Assembly: GCF_963973895.1 (NCBI RefSeq)
Contig: NZ_CAXBBF010000001.1
Source of the DNA: Porticoccus sp950063125
GTDB taxonomy: Bacteria > Pseudomonadota > Gammaproteobacteria > Pseudomonadales > Porticoccaceae
Reading direction: 5' to 3' (one strand)
Length of the DNA stretch: 64,000 nt
Part shown: piece by piece, positions 1-9,670 of the stretch
How positions within the stretch are numbered: position 1 is the stretch's first letter
Layout of the letters: each line of letters opens with the position of its first letter
Translations under genes and position numbers: made by a program
The notes under the pieces: generated by a model
Databases searched by the model: none
Seen by the model: only the letters and a program-made list of their open reading frames with translations
Told to the model about the DNA's origin: nothing

Positions 1-746
1 ATGAAGCTCAGAGACTGCTGGATGATGCGCTGCGTCTGCGCGAGAACAACCACGTATCGGCAAACGAAGTAAATACCCGCCGTGCCCGGCTGAACCTAGC
101 CCAGGCATCACTTGAAGCGGCGATAGCCGATCAGCGCTCAGTGGCAGAAATGGTCGAGAGGCATGTTTTGCCGGCACCCTTTGATGGTGTTATTGCGGCC
201 CGGCATGTTGATAGGGGGGAGTGGATAAGTCGGGGCGACCCGGTGTTTGAGCTGGTCTCCCTCGATCGGGTGCGCCTGGATGTCAGGATGCCTCAGGAAC
301 GCTTTTCGGAAATCAGTGATAAGACACCGGTGAATGTCTGTCCCGACAGCAATTCTGTGAAATGTTTTTCTGGCACGGTTACCGCGCTGGTGCCTGTCAG
401 CGACTCTTCAGCCCGGACATTTCTGGTTCGAATTCGCCCCGAAGGGAATTCGGGGCAGCTTTTGCCCGGTACGTCTGCCAGTGCCATTTTTGAACTGGGA
501 GACGGGCGTTCACGGGATATGCTGCTGCCCCGCGATGCACTGCTGCGCCATCCGGACGGCAGCTACAGTGTGTTTGTGGCCAGAGAGGGTATTGCCCGGC
601 GTCAGCTGGTAGAAGTGGGTCGCGAAGCGCGGGACAACGTGGTCATTACCGGCGGATTGGCAACTACCGATGACGTTGTGGTCAGGGGCAACGAGGTCCT
701 GCGAGATGGGCAAGCGCTTCGTGTCGTCGAGTCCCCCAACCCTTAA
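1..746 (+). CDS. RND efflux periplasmic adaptor (membrane fusion protein), 5' truncated
   Basis: The reading frame is open from base 3 of the window, so the N-terminus lies outside; 247 residues remain. The first ~45 residues are the second half of a Gln/Glu/Leu/Arg-rich alpha-helical hairpin, followed by a lipoyl/barrel-sandwich half with the typical PFDGVIA motif, then a beta-barrel and a membrane-proximal domain ending near GNEVLRDGQALRVV. This is the usual order for HlyD/AcrA-type adaptors, which couple an inner-membrane RND pump to an outer-membrane channel. The stop is 13 bases before the pump gene, so the two are co-transcribed. The substrate cannot be read from the sequence. Confidence 0.9.
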   Translation, partial: EAQRLLDDALRLRENNHVSANEVNTRRARLNLAQASLEAAIADQRSVAEMVERHVLPAPFDGVIAARHVDRGEWISRGDPVFELVSLDRVRLDVRMPQERFSEISDKTPVNVCPDSNSVKCFSGTVTALVPVSDSSARTFLVRIRPEGNSGQLLPGTSASAIFELGDGRSRDMLLPRDALLRHPDGSYSVFVAREGIARRQLVEVGREARDNVVITGGLATTDDVVVRGNEVLRDGQALRVVESPNP

Positions 747-759
747 GGAGCGTTTCTGA

Positions 760-3700
760 ATGCTTGATGCGGGCGTGAAGAATGGCAAATTGCTCGCCGT
801 TATCGTGCTGATTATTTGCGTGCTGGGGATTGCTGCCGCATTTCGTATTCCGGTACAGATGATTCCTGACCTCAGTGTGCGCACGATCAGTGTTGTTACC
901 GGTTGGGCCGGCGCGACACCGCAGGATATTGAAAAAGAGATTCTGATTGAGCAGGAGCGCTACCTGCGCTCGCTGCCCAATCTGCAGCGCATGGAGTCTG
1001 TCGCGGAAACCGGGCGGGCCAGTATCGAGCTGGAATTCCCCTTCGGGGTCGATGTCAACGAGGCTCTGATCCGGGTTGCCAATGCCCTCAGCCAGGTGCC
1101 CAGCTACCCGGAAAACGTCGATCAGCCACAACTGGTCAGCACCTCGTTTTCAGAAAATGCCTTCATGTATTTCAGCCTGCATCCGGCAACGGGCAACCCG
1201 CTGAATCTCGACATCGATATGATTGGTGATTTTGCCGAGGATGATGTGCGTCCCCGTCTGGAACGGGTTAGTGGTGTCTCACAGGTGGAGATTCGGGGCG
1301 CCGCAGAGCGGCAGGTTCAGGTCCATGTGGATCCCGCCCGCCTGGCCCAGCGGGGGCTCAGTCTGATCGATGTGCGGGATGCGATTCGCAGCCGCAACCG
1401 GGATATTTCCGCCGGGGATATCGACGATGGCAAACGCCGCTACCTGATGCGGGTGGTGGGCCGGTTCAGGGATCTGGAGACCCTGGATAATATGATTCTG
1501 GCCCACCGCAACGGCAGCGATATTCTGCTGAAAGACGTGGCGGATGTCAGGATGGATCATTTTGAGATTCGCGATCTCAACTTTGTCGATGGCGAACGCA
1601 GCATCAGTATGGCAGTGCGGCGGGAGTCGGGTTCCAATGTTATCCAGATCAAGCACGATATGCTGGCAGCCATTGCCGAGGTGAGGCGCGAGCTGCTGGA
1701 ACCCAATGGCCTCGAAATAACCCTGATTGGCGACGATGTGCGCTACGTTCAGGCCTCGGTGCGCGGTGTCGTCCAGAATCTGGCGATTGGCGCGCTGCTG
1801 GCCACCCTTGTCATGTACCTGTTTTTGCGTTCCCCCCGGGCGACTTTCATTGGACTGATGGGCATTCCTGTCTGCACCATCGCCGCTTTTCTGGGATTGC
1901 TGGTATTCGGCCGAACCATCAATGTGATTTCCCTGGCGGGGATTGCCTTTGCCATCGGCATGACCCTGGACAATACCATTGTCGTTCTGGAAAGCATTGA
2001 ACAGGCCCGACGCCGCGGACTGGACCGAATCGAGGCCGCCATTGCCGGTGTTCGGGAAGTCTGGCCGGCGGTGCTGGCATCCAGCATGACGACAGTGTTG
2101 GTATTTGCACCGGTCCTGCTGGTGCAGGAGGAGGCGGGGCAGATTTATTCGGATATTGCCATTGCCATCTCCAGTGCGATTATCGCCTCAATGCTGTTGG
2201 CAGTATTTGTGGTTCCCGCCGCCTGTGCCCGGTTGGGTTTTGGCAACGGTTACGGACTTACCGGTGAGGCGGCTCAACGGGGTAGGATTCTCGGGGCGGT
2301 GTACTGGGTAACCGGTAGTCCCCTGCGTCGCAGAACCTGTCTGATAGTGACTGTACTCTCGACCGTCGGCGCCGCCTGGTGGCTGATGCCCCCGGCCGAA
2401 TACCTGCCCGAAGGTGAGGAGCCCAAGGCGTTCAGTTCGATGTTTGCGCCACCGGGCTACAATCTCCAGGAAATCATGGTCATCGGTAAAGAGGTCCAGG
2501 CCATTCTCGACGCGTCAGTGGAGGCCGACCCGCGTCTGTTCGACCGGGGTGAAGCACAGATTCCCTCCCTCAAGTACTATTCCCTGAGAGTGTCAGCAGG
2601 TGGCCTTCGAGTCATCAGTGAGCCGACCCGCGATGCTGATATTCAGCCAATGATGGATTCCCTGACGGACCTTTTTACCAGCTACCCCGGGATGCGTGGA
2701 TTTTCCGGTCGAGGTTCAATCATCTCCAGTAACCAGGGTGGTACCCGGGCGGTGAATCTGGATATCTCTGGCCCCGAACTGGACAACCTCTATCAAACGG
2801 CCGCCAGTGCGTTTCAGCGGGCGGGCGACCTGTTTGAGCGCCCGCAACTAGATTCGGAACCCTCGTCCCTGACGCTCGATCAACCGCTGGTGGAAATCCG
2901 TCCCCGCTGGAATCGCATGGCAGAATTGGGTTTTACGGCCGACAACTTTGGTTTTACCATCGCGGCGCTGAGCGATGGGGCTTTCACCGATGAGTTTTTT
3001 GTGGAGGATGACAAGGTCGATATTTTCCTGTTCAGCGATGCCGTGCGTGACCAGAAACTGGACCAGCTGGCTGCCCAGCCCATTCTTACCCCCAGCGGCG
3101 ATGTGCTGCCCCTGGGGGCGCTGGCAGAACTGGTGCAGACAGTGGACAGTGACAGCCTGCGGCGGGTGGATGGCCGCCGTACCGTCACGCTATTGATTAT
3201 CCCGCCTAGAGACGTGGCACTGGAAACCGCCGTGGCAAGGGTCAGGGATGTGATGGTGCCGGCGATGCAAGCGTCCGGTGAGGTTCAAAAGGGGGTCAGT
3301 ATGTCGATCTCCGGCGCCGCCGATCAACTGGATGCCACCCGGGAGTCTCTGAGCAGCAATTTACTGGTGTCGGTGGTGCTGATCTACCTGCTGCTGGTGG
3401 CCATTTTTTCTCACTGGGGATTTCCCCTGCTGATTCTGGCCACCGTGCCGCTCGGTATCGCCGGTGGCATCGTCGGACTGGTGGCCATCAATGGTGTCGG
3501 CTCGGTGATGGGAACCCTGGGTTTTGCTTCTTTTCACCAACCATTCGATATGATTACCATGCTGGGTTTTGTGATTTTGCTGGGTACGGTGGTCAACAAT
3601 CCGATACTGATTGTTGACCATGCCCGGCACAATCTGCGACAGGGTGCAGAGAGTATCCTGGCGGCGGTGAGAGGAGCCGTGGAGGCGCGCCTTCGGCCAA

Positions 3701-3915
3701 TTCTGATGTCGACTGCCACGACAATTTTTGGACTCGCACCGCTGGTCTTTATTCCGGGTGCCGGCACGGAACTCTATCGCGGGGTAGGGATTGTGGTGCT
3801 GGCGGGGATACTGATTTCCACCCTGATTACCCTCAGTTTTCTGCCGTGCCTGCTGATCACGACGTTGCAATGGCGTGATCGCCACACGCCATTGCAGCAT
3901 CGTTCTGGCCGCTGA
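760..3915 (+). CDS. RND family efflux permease (AcrB/MexB-like)
   Basis: This 1051-residue protein has the full RND length. There is one N-terminal membrane helix (about residues 10-30), a large periplasmic loop, a block of helices at about 335-495, a second periplasmic loop and a final block at about 865-1035. Helix 4 carries GMTLDN, where AcrB-type pumps usually have two adjacent Asp residues for proton relay; here only the first is Asp and the second is Asn, as in several less-studied RND branches. The start has a GGAG nine bases upstream, immediately after the adaptor stop codon. It probably exports lipids, drugs or similar compounds using the proton gradient; an outer-membrane partner is not visible here. 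Confidence 0.95.
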   Translation: MLDAGVKNGKLLAVIVLIICVLGIAAAFRIPVQMIPDLSVRTISVVTGWAGATPQDIEKEILIEQERYLRSLPNLQRMESVAETGRASIELEFPFGVDVNEALIRVANALSQVPSYPENVDQPQLVSTSFSENAFMYFSLHPATGNPLNLDIDMIGDFAEDDVRPRLERVSGVSQVEIRGAAERQVQVHVDPARLAQRGLSLIDVRDAIRSRNRDISAGDIDDGKRRYLMRVVGRFRDLETLDNMILAHRNGSDILLKDVADVRMDHFEIRDLNFVDGERSISMAVRRESGSNVIQIKHDMLAAIAEVRRELLEPNGLEITLIGDDVRYVQASVRGVVQNLAIGALLATLVMYLFLRSPRATFIGLMGIPVCTIAAFLGLLVFGRTINVISLAGIAFAIGMTLDNTIVVLESIEQARRRGLDRIEAAIAGVREVWPAVLASSMTTVLVFAPVLLVQEEAGQIYSDIAIAISSAIIASMLLAVFVVPAACARLGFGNGYGLTGEAAQRGRILGAVYWVTGSPLRRRTCLIVTVLSTVGAAWWLMPPAEYLPEGEEPKAFSSMFAPPGYNLQEIMVIGKEVQAILDASVEADPRLFDRGEAQIPSLKYYSLRVSAGGLRVISEPTRDADIQPMMDSLTDLFTSYPGMRGFSGRGSIISSNQGGTRAVNLDISGPELDNLYQTAASAFQRAGDLFERPQLDSEPSSLTLDQPLVEIRPRWNRMAELGFTADNFGFTIAALSDGAFTDEFFVEDDKVDIFLFSDAVRDQKLDQLAAQPILTPSGDVLPLGALAELVQTVDSDSLRRVDGRRTVTLLIIPPRDVALETAVARVRDVMVPAMQASGEVQKGVSMSISGAADQLDATRESLSSNLLVSVVLIYLLLVAIFSHWGFPLLILATVPLGIAGGIVGLVAINGVGSVMGTLGFASFHQPFDMITMLGFVILLGTVVNNPILIVDHARHNLRQGAESILAAVRGAVEARLRPILMSTATTIFGLAPLVFIPGAGTELYRGVGIVVLAGILISTLITLSFLPCLLITTLQWRDRHTPLQHRSGR

Positions 3916-3973
3916 GTCGGCCTGCCGGTAACCCACTTCAGGTGGAATCCCGGAGATGCTGTTTCGGGTCCTC

Positions 3974-5419
3974 CTACTCTTCGTCGGGTATCTCCGTTTC
4001 CGCGCCGATGTGATACGCAGCAAACCCGGCCATGACCACCTGATCCACCGCCATACCGATAATCCGTCCAGTAGCACGCGCATGAATGGCGTGGCTGGCA
4101 TTGGTGATCGGGTCGGTGACGACGCCCAACACCTGCCCTTTGATGACGCGGTCACCCAGTTTTTTCTTGCTGAACAAGATGCCGGCGTGTTCGGCTCTGA
4201 TCCAGTAGGAGTCATAGTAAACTGGTTCCGGTTTGCCCCAGACAAACAGCCTCGAGATCATGTTCTGTTTTTCCATCAGACTATTGAGGCTGTTCACCCC
4301 GGCTTTGATCTGCTTTTCCTGGATGCGCAGGGATTCTCCGGACTCCATGGACACGGCAATGATGCCTGCATCCAGTGCAGCGGTGCGCAGCATGCCACCC
4401 GTCCCGCTGCTGTGAACCACTGCCATGCGGTCAAACCCCTTGACGAAGGTGCGGACCTCAGCAATGTTCATATCGGCACGCAGTTGTGGCAGGTTGGTGC
4501 GCTTCAGTGAGCCGGTATGGATATCCACCAGCATCGTGCAGTGGCTGATGATTTCGTTGAACAGTGAGTAAGCGATCCGGTCCGCCAGATTGCCGGTGGG
4601 ATTGCCGGGAAAATGGCGATTCAGGTCGCGCCTGTCGGACAGATAGCGACTGCCCTGCTGGAAACCCTGCAGGTTGACAATAGGCACACCGATCACCTGT
4701 CCGGCCAGCATCTCCGGATCCAGGTCATAGAGAGTGCGGCGAACAATTTCGATGCCGTTCAGTTCATCGCCATGGACAGCCCCGGTCAGGCACAGGGTTG
4801 GCCCGGGTTTTGAGCCATTCACCACCAGTACGGGTGTGGATTGAGACAGTCCGGCAATCTGCATGCCCGAAGACCAGGAAAGCCGGGTCGAGGTGCCGGG
4901 CATGATTTCCGTGCCGAGCAGGGTAATAGCTCCCGCCACTTCTTCTGTAGGATCGATATCAGACGCATTGGCGGATTCTGCACTGGCCGCCTGATCATCC
5001 GAAAAATCCTCATTGTCGGGTGTTTTGGGCTTCGCTTCCGTCGCGGTTTGCGGTTCTGGTTCTGGTTCTGGGGCCTCGCCGGCTGGCGTCTCCGGGGAAA
5101 AGGATTGAACCCCAGGTGGTGGGGCCAACTCTTTCAGGTTAATGTGCGGGGCAATTTTTGTTGTTTTTTGGGAGGACTCGGGATCTTCTGAGGCCCCGGC
5201 TTGATCCGGGCGCGATATTTTTCTGGAGTTATCGATATTTTTTCGAAGGGGTTTGGACGATTCAATATCTTCGACATTTTCATCATCGGCGGCTTCAGTC
5301 TCGGCCTCCTCAAACTCCAGTTGGCTCTCCGCCAGAGCGAGCGTGCAGGGCAGGCAATACAGCAGGCTGGCCAGCAGGATGCGGGGTACCAGTGTGGACA
5401 ACGGGTGGTTCATTGACAT
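3974..5419 (-). CDS. Secreted aspartoacylase/succinylglutamate desuccinylase-like zinc hydrolase
   Basis: This 481-residue protein starts with a signal peptide (about residues 1-30, ending LALAES). A long acidic, Pro/Glu/Ala-rich, probably disordered linker (about 32-165) follows, then an AstE/AspA-like M14-fold catalytic domain. Visible motifs are HGDE (zinc ligands His and Glu), RDLNRHFPG and VDIHTG (third zinc ligand), and a C-terminal beta-barrel domain near RARHAG to the end, as in aspartoacylase. The family cleaves N-acyl or peptide-like amide bonds. The start overlaps the end of the preceding ATPase gene by 10 bases and has GGAG five bases upstream, so it belongs to the peptide-transport operon. 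It may trim imported or exported acylated peptides; the substrate is unknown. Confidence 0.85.
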   Translation of the reverse strand: MSMNHPLSTLVPRILLASLLYCLPCTLALAESQLEFEEAETEAADDENVEDIESSKPLRKNIDNSRKISRPDQAGASEDPESSQKTTKIAPHINLKELAPPPGVQSFSPETPAGEAPEPEPEPQTATEAKPKTPDNEDFSDDQAASAESANASDIDPTEEVAGAITLLGTEIMPGTSTRLSWSSGMQIAGLSQSTPVLVVNGSKPGPTLCLTGAVHGDELNGIEIVRRTLYDLDPEMLAGQVIGVPIVNLQGFQQGSRYLSDRRDLNRHFPGNPTGNLADRIAYSLFNEIISHCTMLVDIHTGSLKRTNLPQLRADMNIAEVRTFVKGFDRMAVVHSSGTGGMLRTAALDAGIIAVSMESGESLRIQEKQIKAGVNSLNSLMEKQNMISRLFVWGKPEPVYYDSYWIRAEHAGILFSKKKLGDRVIKGQVLGVVTDPITNASHAIHARATGRIIGMAVDQVVMAGFAAYHIGAETEIPDEE

Positions 5420-7092
5420 GACGTCTCCGGTTCGGTCAGTGCCCGGCCGGATCGTGTCTGCAGGAAAGATTCACTCAGTCTCGGTACAGCCTCCAGCAGG
5501 GTTTTGGTGTGAAGATTTTGCGGATTTGCCATAACGGCTGCAGTGCGCCCTGTCTCGACAAGACGCGCTTTATGCATCACCGCCATCCGGTCTGCCAGAT
5601 AATCTACAACGCCCATGTTGTGGGTGATAAATAACATACCGATGCCGTCCTCGTCGACAAGCTCCCGGAGCAGGCGGAGTATGCCGGCCTGAACGGAAAC
5701 ATCCAGCGCTGAAGTGATTTCATCACAGAGAATAAAGCGGGGCTCCAGCACCAGTGCTCTGGCGATTGCCAGCCGCTGCCGCTGCCCGCCGGAAAATTCA
5801 TGGGGGTAGCGCCACAGGCTGTCAGCGGGCATCTCCACGCGTTCGAGAAACCGTACTGCCCGTCGGGTGCGTGCGTTGTCATCTTCGCCAATGCCGTGCA
5901 CCCGCATCGGTTCTATCAGCGACGTATGAATCGGCAGTCTGGGATTGAGGCTGGAGCCGGGGTCCTGGAAGACCACTTGCATGCGACGTCGCAGAGGGCG
6001 CATTTCAGCACGGCTCAGGTGGGTAATATCCCGCCCTTCCAGGTGAATGCTACCCGTGGTTGCTGTCTGCAAACGGAGCAATGCCCGTCCCAGCGTGGTT
6101 TTCCCGCACCCGGATTCGCCCACCAGTGCAACGACCTCCCCGGCATTGACCTGCAGCGAGACCTCGTCAACCGCATGAAACTGATCGACGACACGCCGCA
6201 TCAGGCCCTGGCGTATCGGGAAGTAAACTGAGAGATTGTCCACCGCCAGTAGGGTCTGTGCCGAGGCCGGCGGTCGGGGCGAGCGGGGCAGCCGTTCCGG
6301 CAGTGCGGCAATCAGGCTGCGGGTATAGGCATGTTGCGGATTGCTCAGCACGTCAAAGGTTTTGCCGCTCTCGACCAGTTCGCCATGTCGCATGACCCCG
6401 ACCGTGTCGGCTATCTGGGCCACCACCCCGAAGTCGTGGGTGATAAATAACATACCCATGCCATAGCGGGCCTGTAACTCTCGCATCAGTTTGAGAATTT
6501 CTGCCTGTACCGTGACATCCAGGGCTGTGGTGGGCTCATCGGCGATTAACAGCGCGGGTTCACAGATCAGTGCCATGGCAATCATCACCCTTTGCCGCTG
6601 GCCACCGGACAGGCGATGGGGGTACTCGAGCACGCGGTTGGCAGGGTCAGAGATCAACACTTCTCCCAGCGCTGTCAGAATTCGCTCACGTCTGGCCTCG
6701 GCATTCAGGTCGGGCCGGTGTATCCGGAGGACTTCGTCAAGTTGCTCGCCGATGGTCAGCACCGGGTTCAGTGAGGTCATGGGCTCCTGAAAAATCATGC
6801 CGATGCGTCGACCGCGGACACTGCGCAGTTGTTCATCATTGGCGCTGAGTAATTCGAGGGCTTCGCTGCCCGGTTCATGCAACCATACCCGGCCGTCAGG
6901 GTGACGGAACCGGTTAGCGGGTAATAACCCCATGATCGAGAGTGCCGTCACGGATTTGCCGCTGCCGGACTCTCCCACCAGACAATAGGTTTCACCGGCG
7001 TTCACCGTCAGATTGATGCCATTCACCGCCCGCAGCCAGTTGTCGGTTTCGCCCAGTTCCGTGATCAGTGATTCCACCTCAAGCAACTTCAC
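5410..7092 (-). CDS. Peptide ABC transporter, fused double ATP-binding protein (YejF/DppDF type)
   Basis: This 560-residue protein consists of two ABC ATPase domains in tandem. The first has Walker A GESGSGKS, signature LSGGQRQR, and DEPTTALD. The second starts near residue 270 with GESGCGKT, signature FSGGQRQR and DEITSALD. The arrangement equals the DppD-DppF or YejF type that energises uptake of oligopeptides. The start is GTG with GGAG nine bases upstream; it overlaps the stop of the permease gene by four bases (GTGA), so translation is coupled. It acts on the cytoplasmic face of the two permeases encoded just upstream. Confidence 0.95.
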   Translation of the reverse strand: MKLLEVESLITELGETDNWLRAVNGINLTVNAGETYCLVGESGSGKSVTALSIMGLLPANRFRHPDGRVWLHEPGSEALELLSANDEQLRSVRGRRIGMIFQEPMTSLNPVLTIGEQLDEVLRIHRPDLNAEARRERILTALGEVLISDPANRVLEYPHRLSGGQRQRVMIAMALICEPALLIADEPTTALDVTVQAEILKLMRELQARYGMGMLFITHDFGVVAQIADTVGVMRHGELVESGKTFDVLSNPQHAYTRSLIAALPERLPRSPRPPASAQTLLAVDNLSVYFPIRQGLMRRVVDQFHAVDEVSLQVNAGEVVALVGESGCGKTTLGRALLRLQTATTGSIHLEGRDITHLSRAEMRPLRRRMQVVFQDPGSSLNPRLPIHTSLIEPMRVHGIGEDDNARTRRAVRFLERVEMPADSLWRYPHEFSGGQRQRLAIARALVLEPRFILCDEITSALDVSVQAGILRLLRELVDEDGIGMLFITHNMGVVDYLADRMAVMHKARLVETGRTAAVMANPQNLHTKTLLEAVPRLSESFLQTRSGRALTEPETSCQ

Positions 7093-8288
7093 GCGCGTTT
7101 GCTCCGGTTGGTGTGGGGATCCACTGCATCCCGCAGCGACTCACCGAGCAGGTTGTAGGAAAACACCGTCAGAAAGATCGCTCCACCGGGAAAAACCGCC
7201 AGCCACCAGTTGAAGGTGGAGGATTGGACCGCCTGATTAAGCAGCTGTCCCCAGGAGGGGTCATCAATCAGCCCCAGCCCGAGAAAGCTCAATGTCGCTT
7301 CTGCCAGAATGGCGGAAGCGACCCCGAAACTGGTGGCGACCAGCAGCGGTGCCAGCCCGTTTGGCAGCATGTGGCGAAACAGTATGGAGCGCAGTGGCAG
7401 ACCGCAGGCGACTGCGGCCTGCACGAAATCCTGTTGCCGCAGTTTCAGGAATTCCGCCCGTACATAGCGGGCATAACCCGACCAGGCCGTGATGCCGATG
7501 ATGACCATCATCATGTAGATGGAACGACCGAAAAAGGCCACAAAAGACAGCAGCAGAAAGAGGGTCGGGATGGCTTCAAAGATTTCCACCAGCCGCATAC
7601 CGATAATGTCCACGATGCCGGAAAAATACCCCATCAAGCCGCCGATGATGGTACCGATTACCAGGGCAATGCCGGTGGCGATAAAACCGATGCCCAGGGC
7701 GATGCGGGAGGCGTGAATCATTCGTGAGGCGACATCGGCGCCGTTTTCATCGGTACCCATCCAGTGAATGCGTTGTTCCGAGGTGAGGAGTGGCGATTCG
7801 ATGCCGGTGTCTGCATAGTCGCGCAGGTAATCCTTCGCCGAGTAGGGGATAGGTGCGCGGATAACGGTTTCAACCTTGCCGGTAGCCTCCAGCTCACGAT
7901 ATTGCTCATAGATCACCAGGGCCGGTGGCGATACCAGGGTATAGGCGATCATTGCGGTGAGTGCCAGCCCGATCAGTACCGAGAGAAACTTTTTCCACAA
8001 CGGGAGGGGCAACAGGGCAATCACCAGAATCATGGGCAGGCCGCTCAGCCAGACCCAATCGAGTGGGGTCATATGTTGCAGCAACGGGCTGCTGGCCTGT
8101 CCGTCCACCACCAGGTAGAGCGGGTGGCTGCTGGCCAGAAAAGGTGAGAACGTGGCAATGATCACCAGCAGGCCAATCCAGCTGAGGCCAATGCGAGCGC
8201 TGGTGCGCCCCAGCAATGAAACAGCCACTTGCGTTGTCCAGGGCTGGGAGGGCTGCTTCATATCAGTGTCAGCGGATAACTCAGTCAT
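7089..8288 (-). CDS. Peptide ABC transporter permease (DppC/YejE type) with membrane insertion
   Basis: A 399-residue permease. The C-terminal half has the BPD_transp_1 domain with the coupling motif around residues 230-370 (GYARYVRAEFLKLRQQ, EATLSFLGLGL). The N-terminus has an OppC-type helix, then an extra segment with two or three further predicted helices and a soluble stretch (about residues 55-160) before the Dpp-type MGTDENGADVASR motif. It is therefore longer than the usual 300-340 residues. I chose ATG 8288, which overlaps the upstream permease stop by eight bases; an in-frame start 54 bases earlier would overlap far more and lacks the family N-terminus. Confidence 0.92.
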   Translation of the reverse strand: MTELSADTDMKQPSQPWTTQVAVSLLGRTSARIGLSWIGLLVIIATFSPFLASSHPLYLVVDGQASSPLLQHMTPLDWVWLSGLPMILVIALLPLPLWKKFLSVLIGLALTAMIAYTLVSPPALVIYEQYRELEATGKVETVIRAPIPYSAKDYLRDYADTGIESPLLTSEQRIHWMGTDENGADVASRMIHASRIALGIGFIATGIALVIGTIIGGLMGYFSGIVDIIGMRLVEIFEAIPTLFLLLSFVAFFGRSIYMMMVIIGITAWSGYARYVRAEFLKLRQQDFVQAAVACGLPLRSILFRHMLPNGLAPLLVATSFGVASAILAEATLSFLGLGLIDDPSWGQLLNQAVQSSTFNWWLAVFPGGAIFLTVFSYNLLGESLRDAVDPHTNRSKRA

Positions 8289-9663
8289 AACTGACCCTCG
8301 GATCGACGATGGCATAGGCAATATCTGCCAGCAGGTAGCCAAACAGTGTCAGCAGGCCGGAGATCAGTGTGACGGATAACACCAGCTCCCGGTCCCTGGT
8401 TTGCACGGCCTCCACCGCCAGTTTGCCCATCCCGTCGATACTGAAGATGCTTTCCACAATCACCGAACCTGCCAACAGGCTGGGCAGCAGGGTGGCGGAT
8501 ACCGTTATCAGTGGCAGCAGAGAGTTGCGAAATACATGCCGCCACAGCACAGTTTCTTCGTCGACCCCTTTTGCCCGGGCAGTGCGCGCATAGTCAGCGG
8601 CTAGATTCTCCAGCAGCGACGAGCGTGTCAGTTTGGCAAGAAATGCCAGCCCGCCGTAGGATAGCGCAATGATCGGCAGGACCAGATGCCAGAGTCGATC
8701 CAGCAGGTAGCCGCCCTGCATCACCTCGACGCCCAGATACCGGGACAATGTCAATCCCCCGCCCAGACCGATTGCACCCGCCAGGGCAATACGGAAACCC
8801 GGGTGTTGCATGCTGGCCAGCAGGCTGGTCAGCAGCCCCAGTGAAGCCGCCAGCAATACATGTAAACCACCCAGCCACTGGCCATTGAGATCCCATGCCA
8901 TGGCGTAACCGAGCAGTGCCCCGATGACGAACCCACCGCACTGGCGGGCAATTTTTGGCGCGGAGGTTGCTGCAGCAATCAGCAGCACGGTGACCGTTAC
9001 AACGCAAGCCACCGCAATCAGCAAATCGCTGCCATTGGCAAACAGGGGCAGAAAGGTTTGATCGACGGTCTCGCGTTGCATCAGGCCGCCAGTGGGGAAC
9101 CAGCGCCAGTATTGCTCGGAGGCAAAGAAACCGATAAACAGCACCCCGGCCAACATGCTGGGTACTGACCAGAGTCCCAGCAGAAAAATATTCGATGCCA
9201 CATCGAAACGCCCGCCGCGCTGTCGTGCGGCCTGTACGCCGATGCTGATGGCAATTGTATAAATGAGGGGGATGGAGATCAGATTAAGCAGCAGGGTGAT
9301 GGGCAGGCGCTCCGCCAGCAAATCCATCACCGGGCGACCGTAGCGAAAGCTGATGCCCAGATCCGCGCCTTTCCAGAGGGAGAAAGAACCGAGCGTACCA
9401 TCCGGTTCCCGTTCGAAACCGATCGGCGAGATATTGTTCAACCAGCGCAGGTATTGCACCGGTGCCGGTTGATCCAGCCCATAGAGCTTGTTGTAGTACT
9501 CCTCCAAAGCCCGGCGACTCTCGGGCTCCAGTTCCATGCCGTCCACCAGCGACTGGGCTGTAATGCCGCCCGGGGCCGCTGCCATGACAATGAACACCAC
9601 CAGCGTGATGCCGAGCAGAGTCGGTATCATCAGCAATGTGCGACGTACTAGATAATTCAGCAT
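8281..9663 (-). CDS. Peptide ABC transporter permease (DppB/YejB type) with membrane insertion
   Basis: The first membrane-spanning subunit, 460 residues from ATG 9663 (MLNYLVRR...). The N-terminal OppB-like helix (LLMIPTLLGITLVVF) and the C-terminal BPD_transp_1 permease domain (ending DIAYAIVDPRVSYD) are typical. About 110 residues in the middle, roughly 210-315, add several extra hydrophobic helices; ordinary family members are 310-365 residues. The partner permease also carries an insertion, so both appear adapted together. The gene follows the binding-protein gene by seven bases. Confidence 0.92.
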   Translation of the reverse strand: MLNYLVRRTLLMIPTLLGITLVVFIVMAAAPGGITAQSLVDGMELEPESRRALEEYYNKLYGLDQPAPVQYLRWLNNISPIGFEREPDGTLGSFSLWKGADLGISFRYGRPVMDLLAERLPITLLLNLISIPLIYTIAISIGVQAARQRGGRFDVASNIFLLGLWSVPSMLAGVLFIGFFASEQYWRWFPTGGLMQRETVDQTFLPLFANGSDLLIAVACVVTVTVLLIAAATSAPKIARQCGGFVIGALLGYAMAWDLNGQWLGGLHVLLAASLGLLTSLLASMQHPGFRIALAGAIGLGGGLTLSRYLGVEVMQGGYLLDRLWHLVLPIIALSYGGLAFLAKLTRSSLLENLAADYARTARAKGVDEETVLWRHVFRNSLLPLITVSATLLPSLLAGSVIVESIFSIDGMGKLAVEAVQTRDRELVLSVTLISGLLTLFGYLLADIAYAIVDPRVSYD

Positions 9664-9670
9664 CGGCAGT

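Noticed and set aside
3361..4245. 294-codon minus-strand frame over the pump end and hydrolase end
   Set aside because: It lies opposite the RND gene, has odd composition (many His, Gln, Arg) and no family match; it is a shadow of the GC-rich coding strand.
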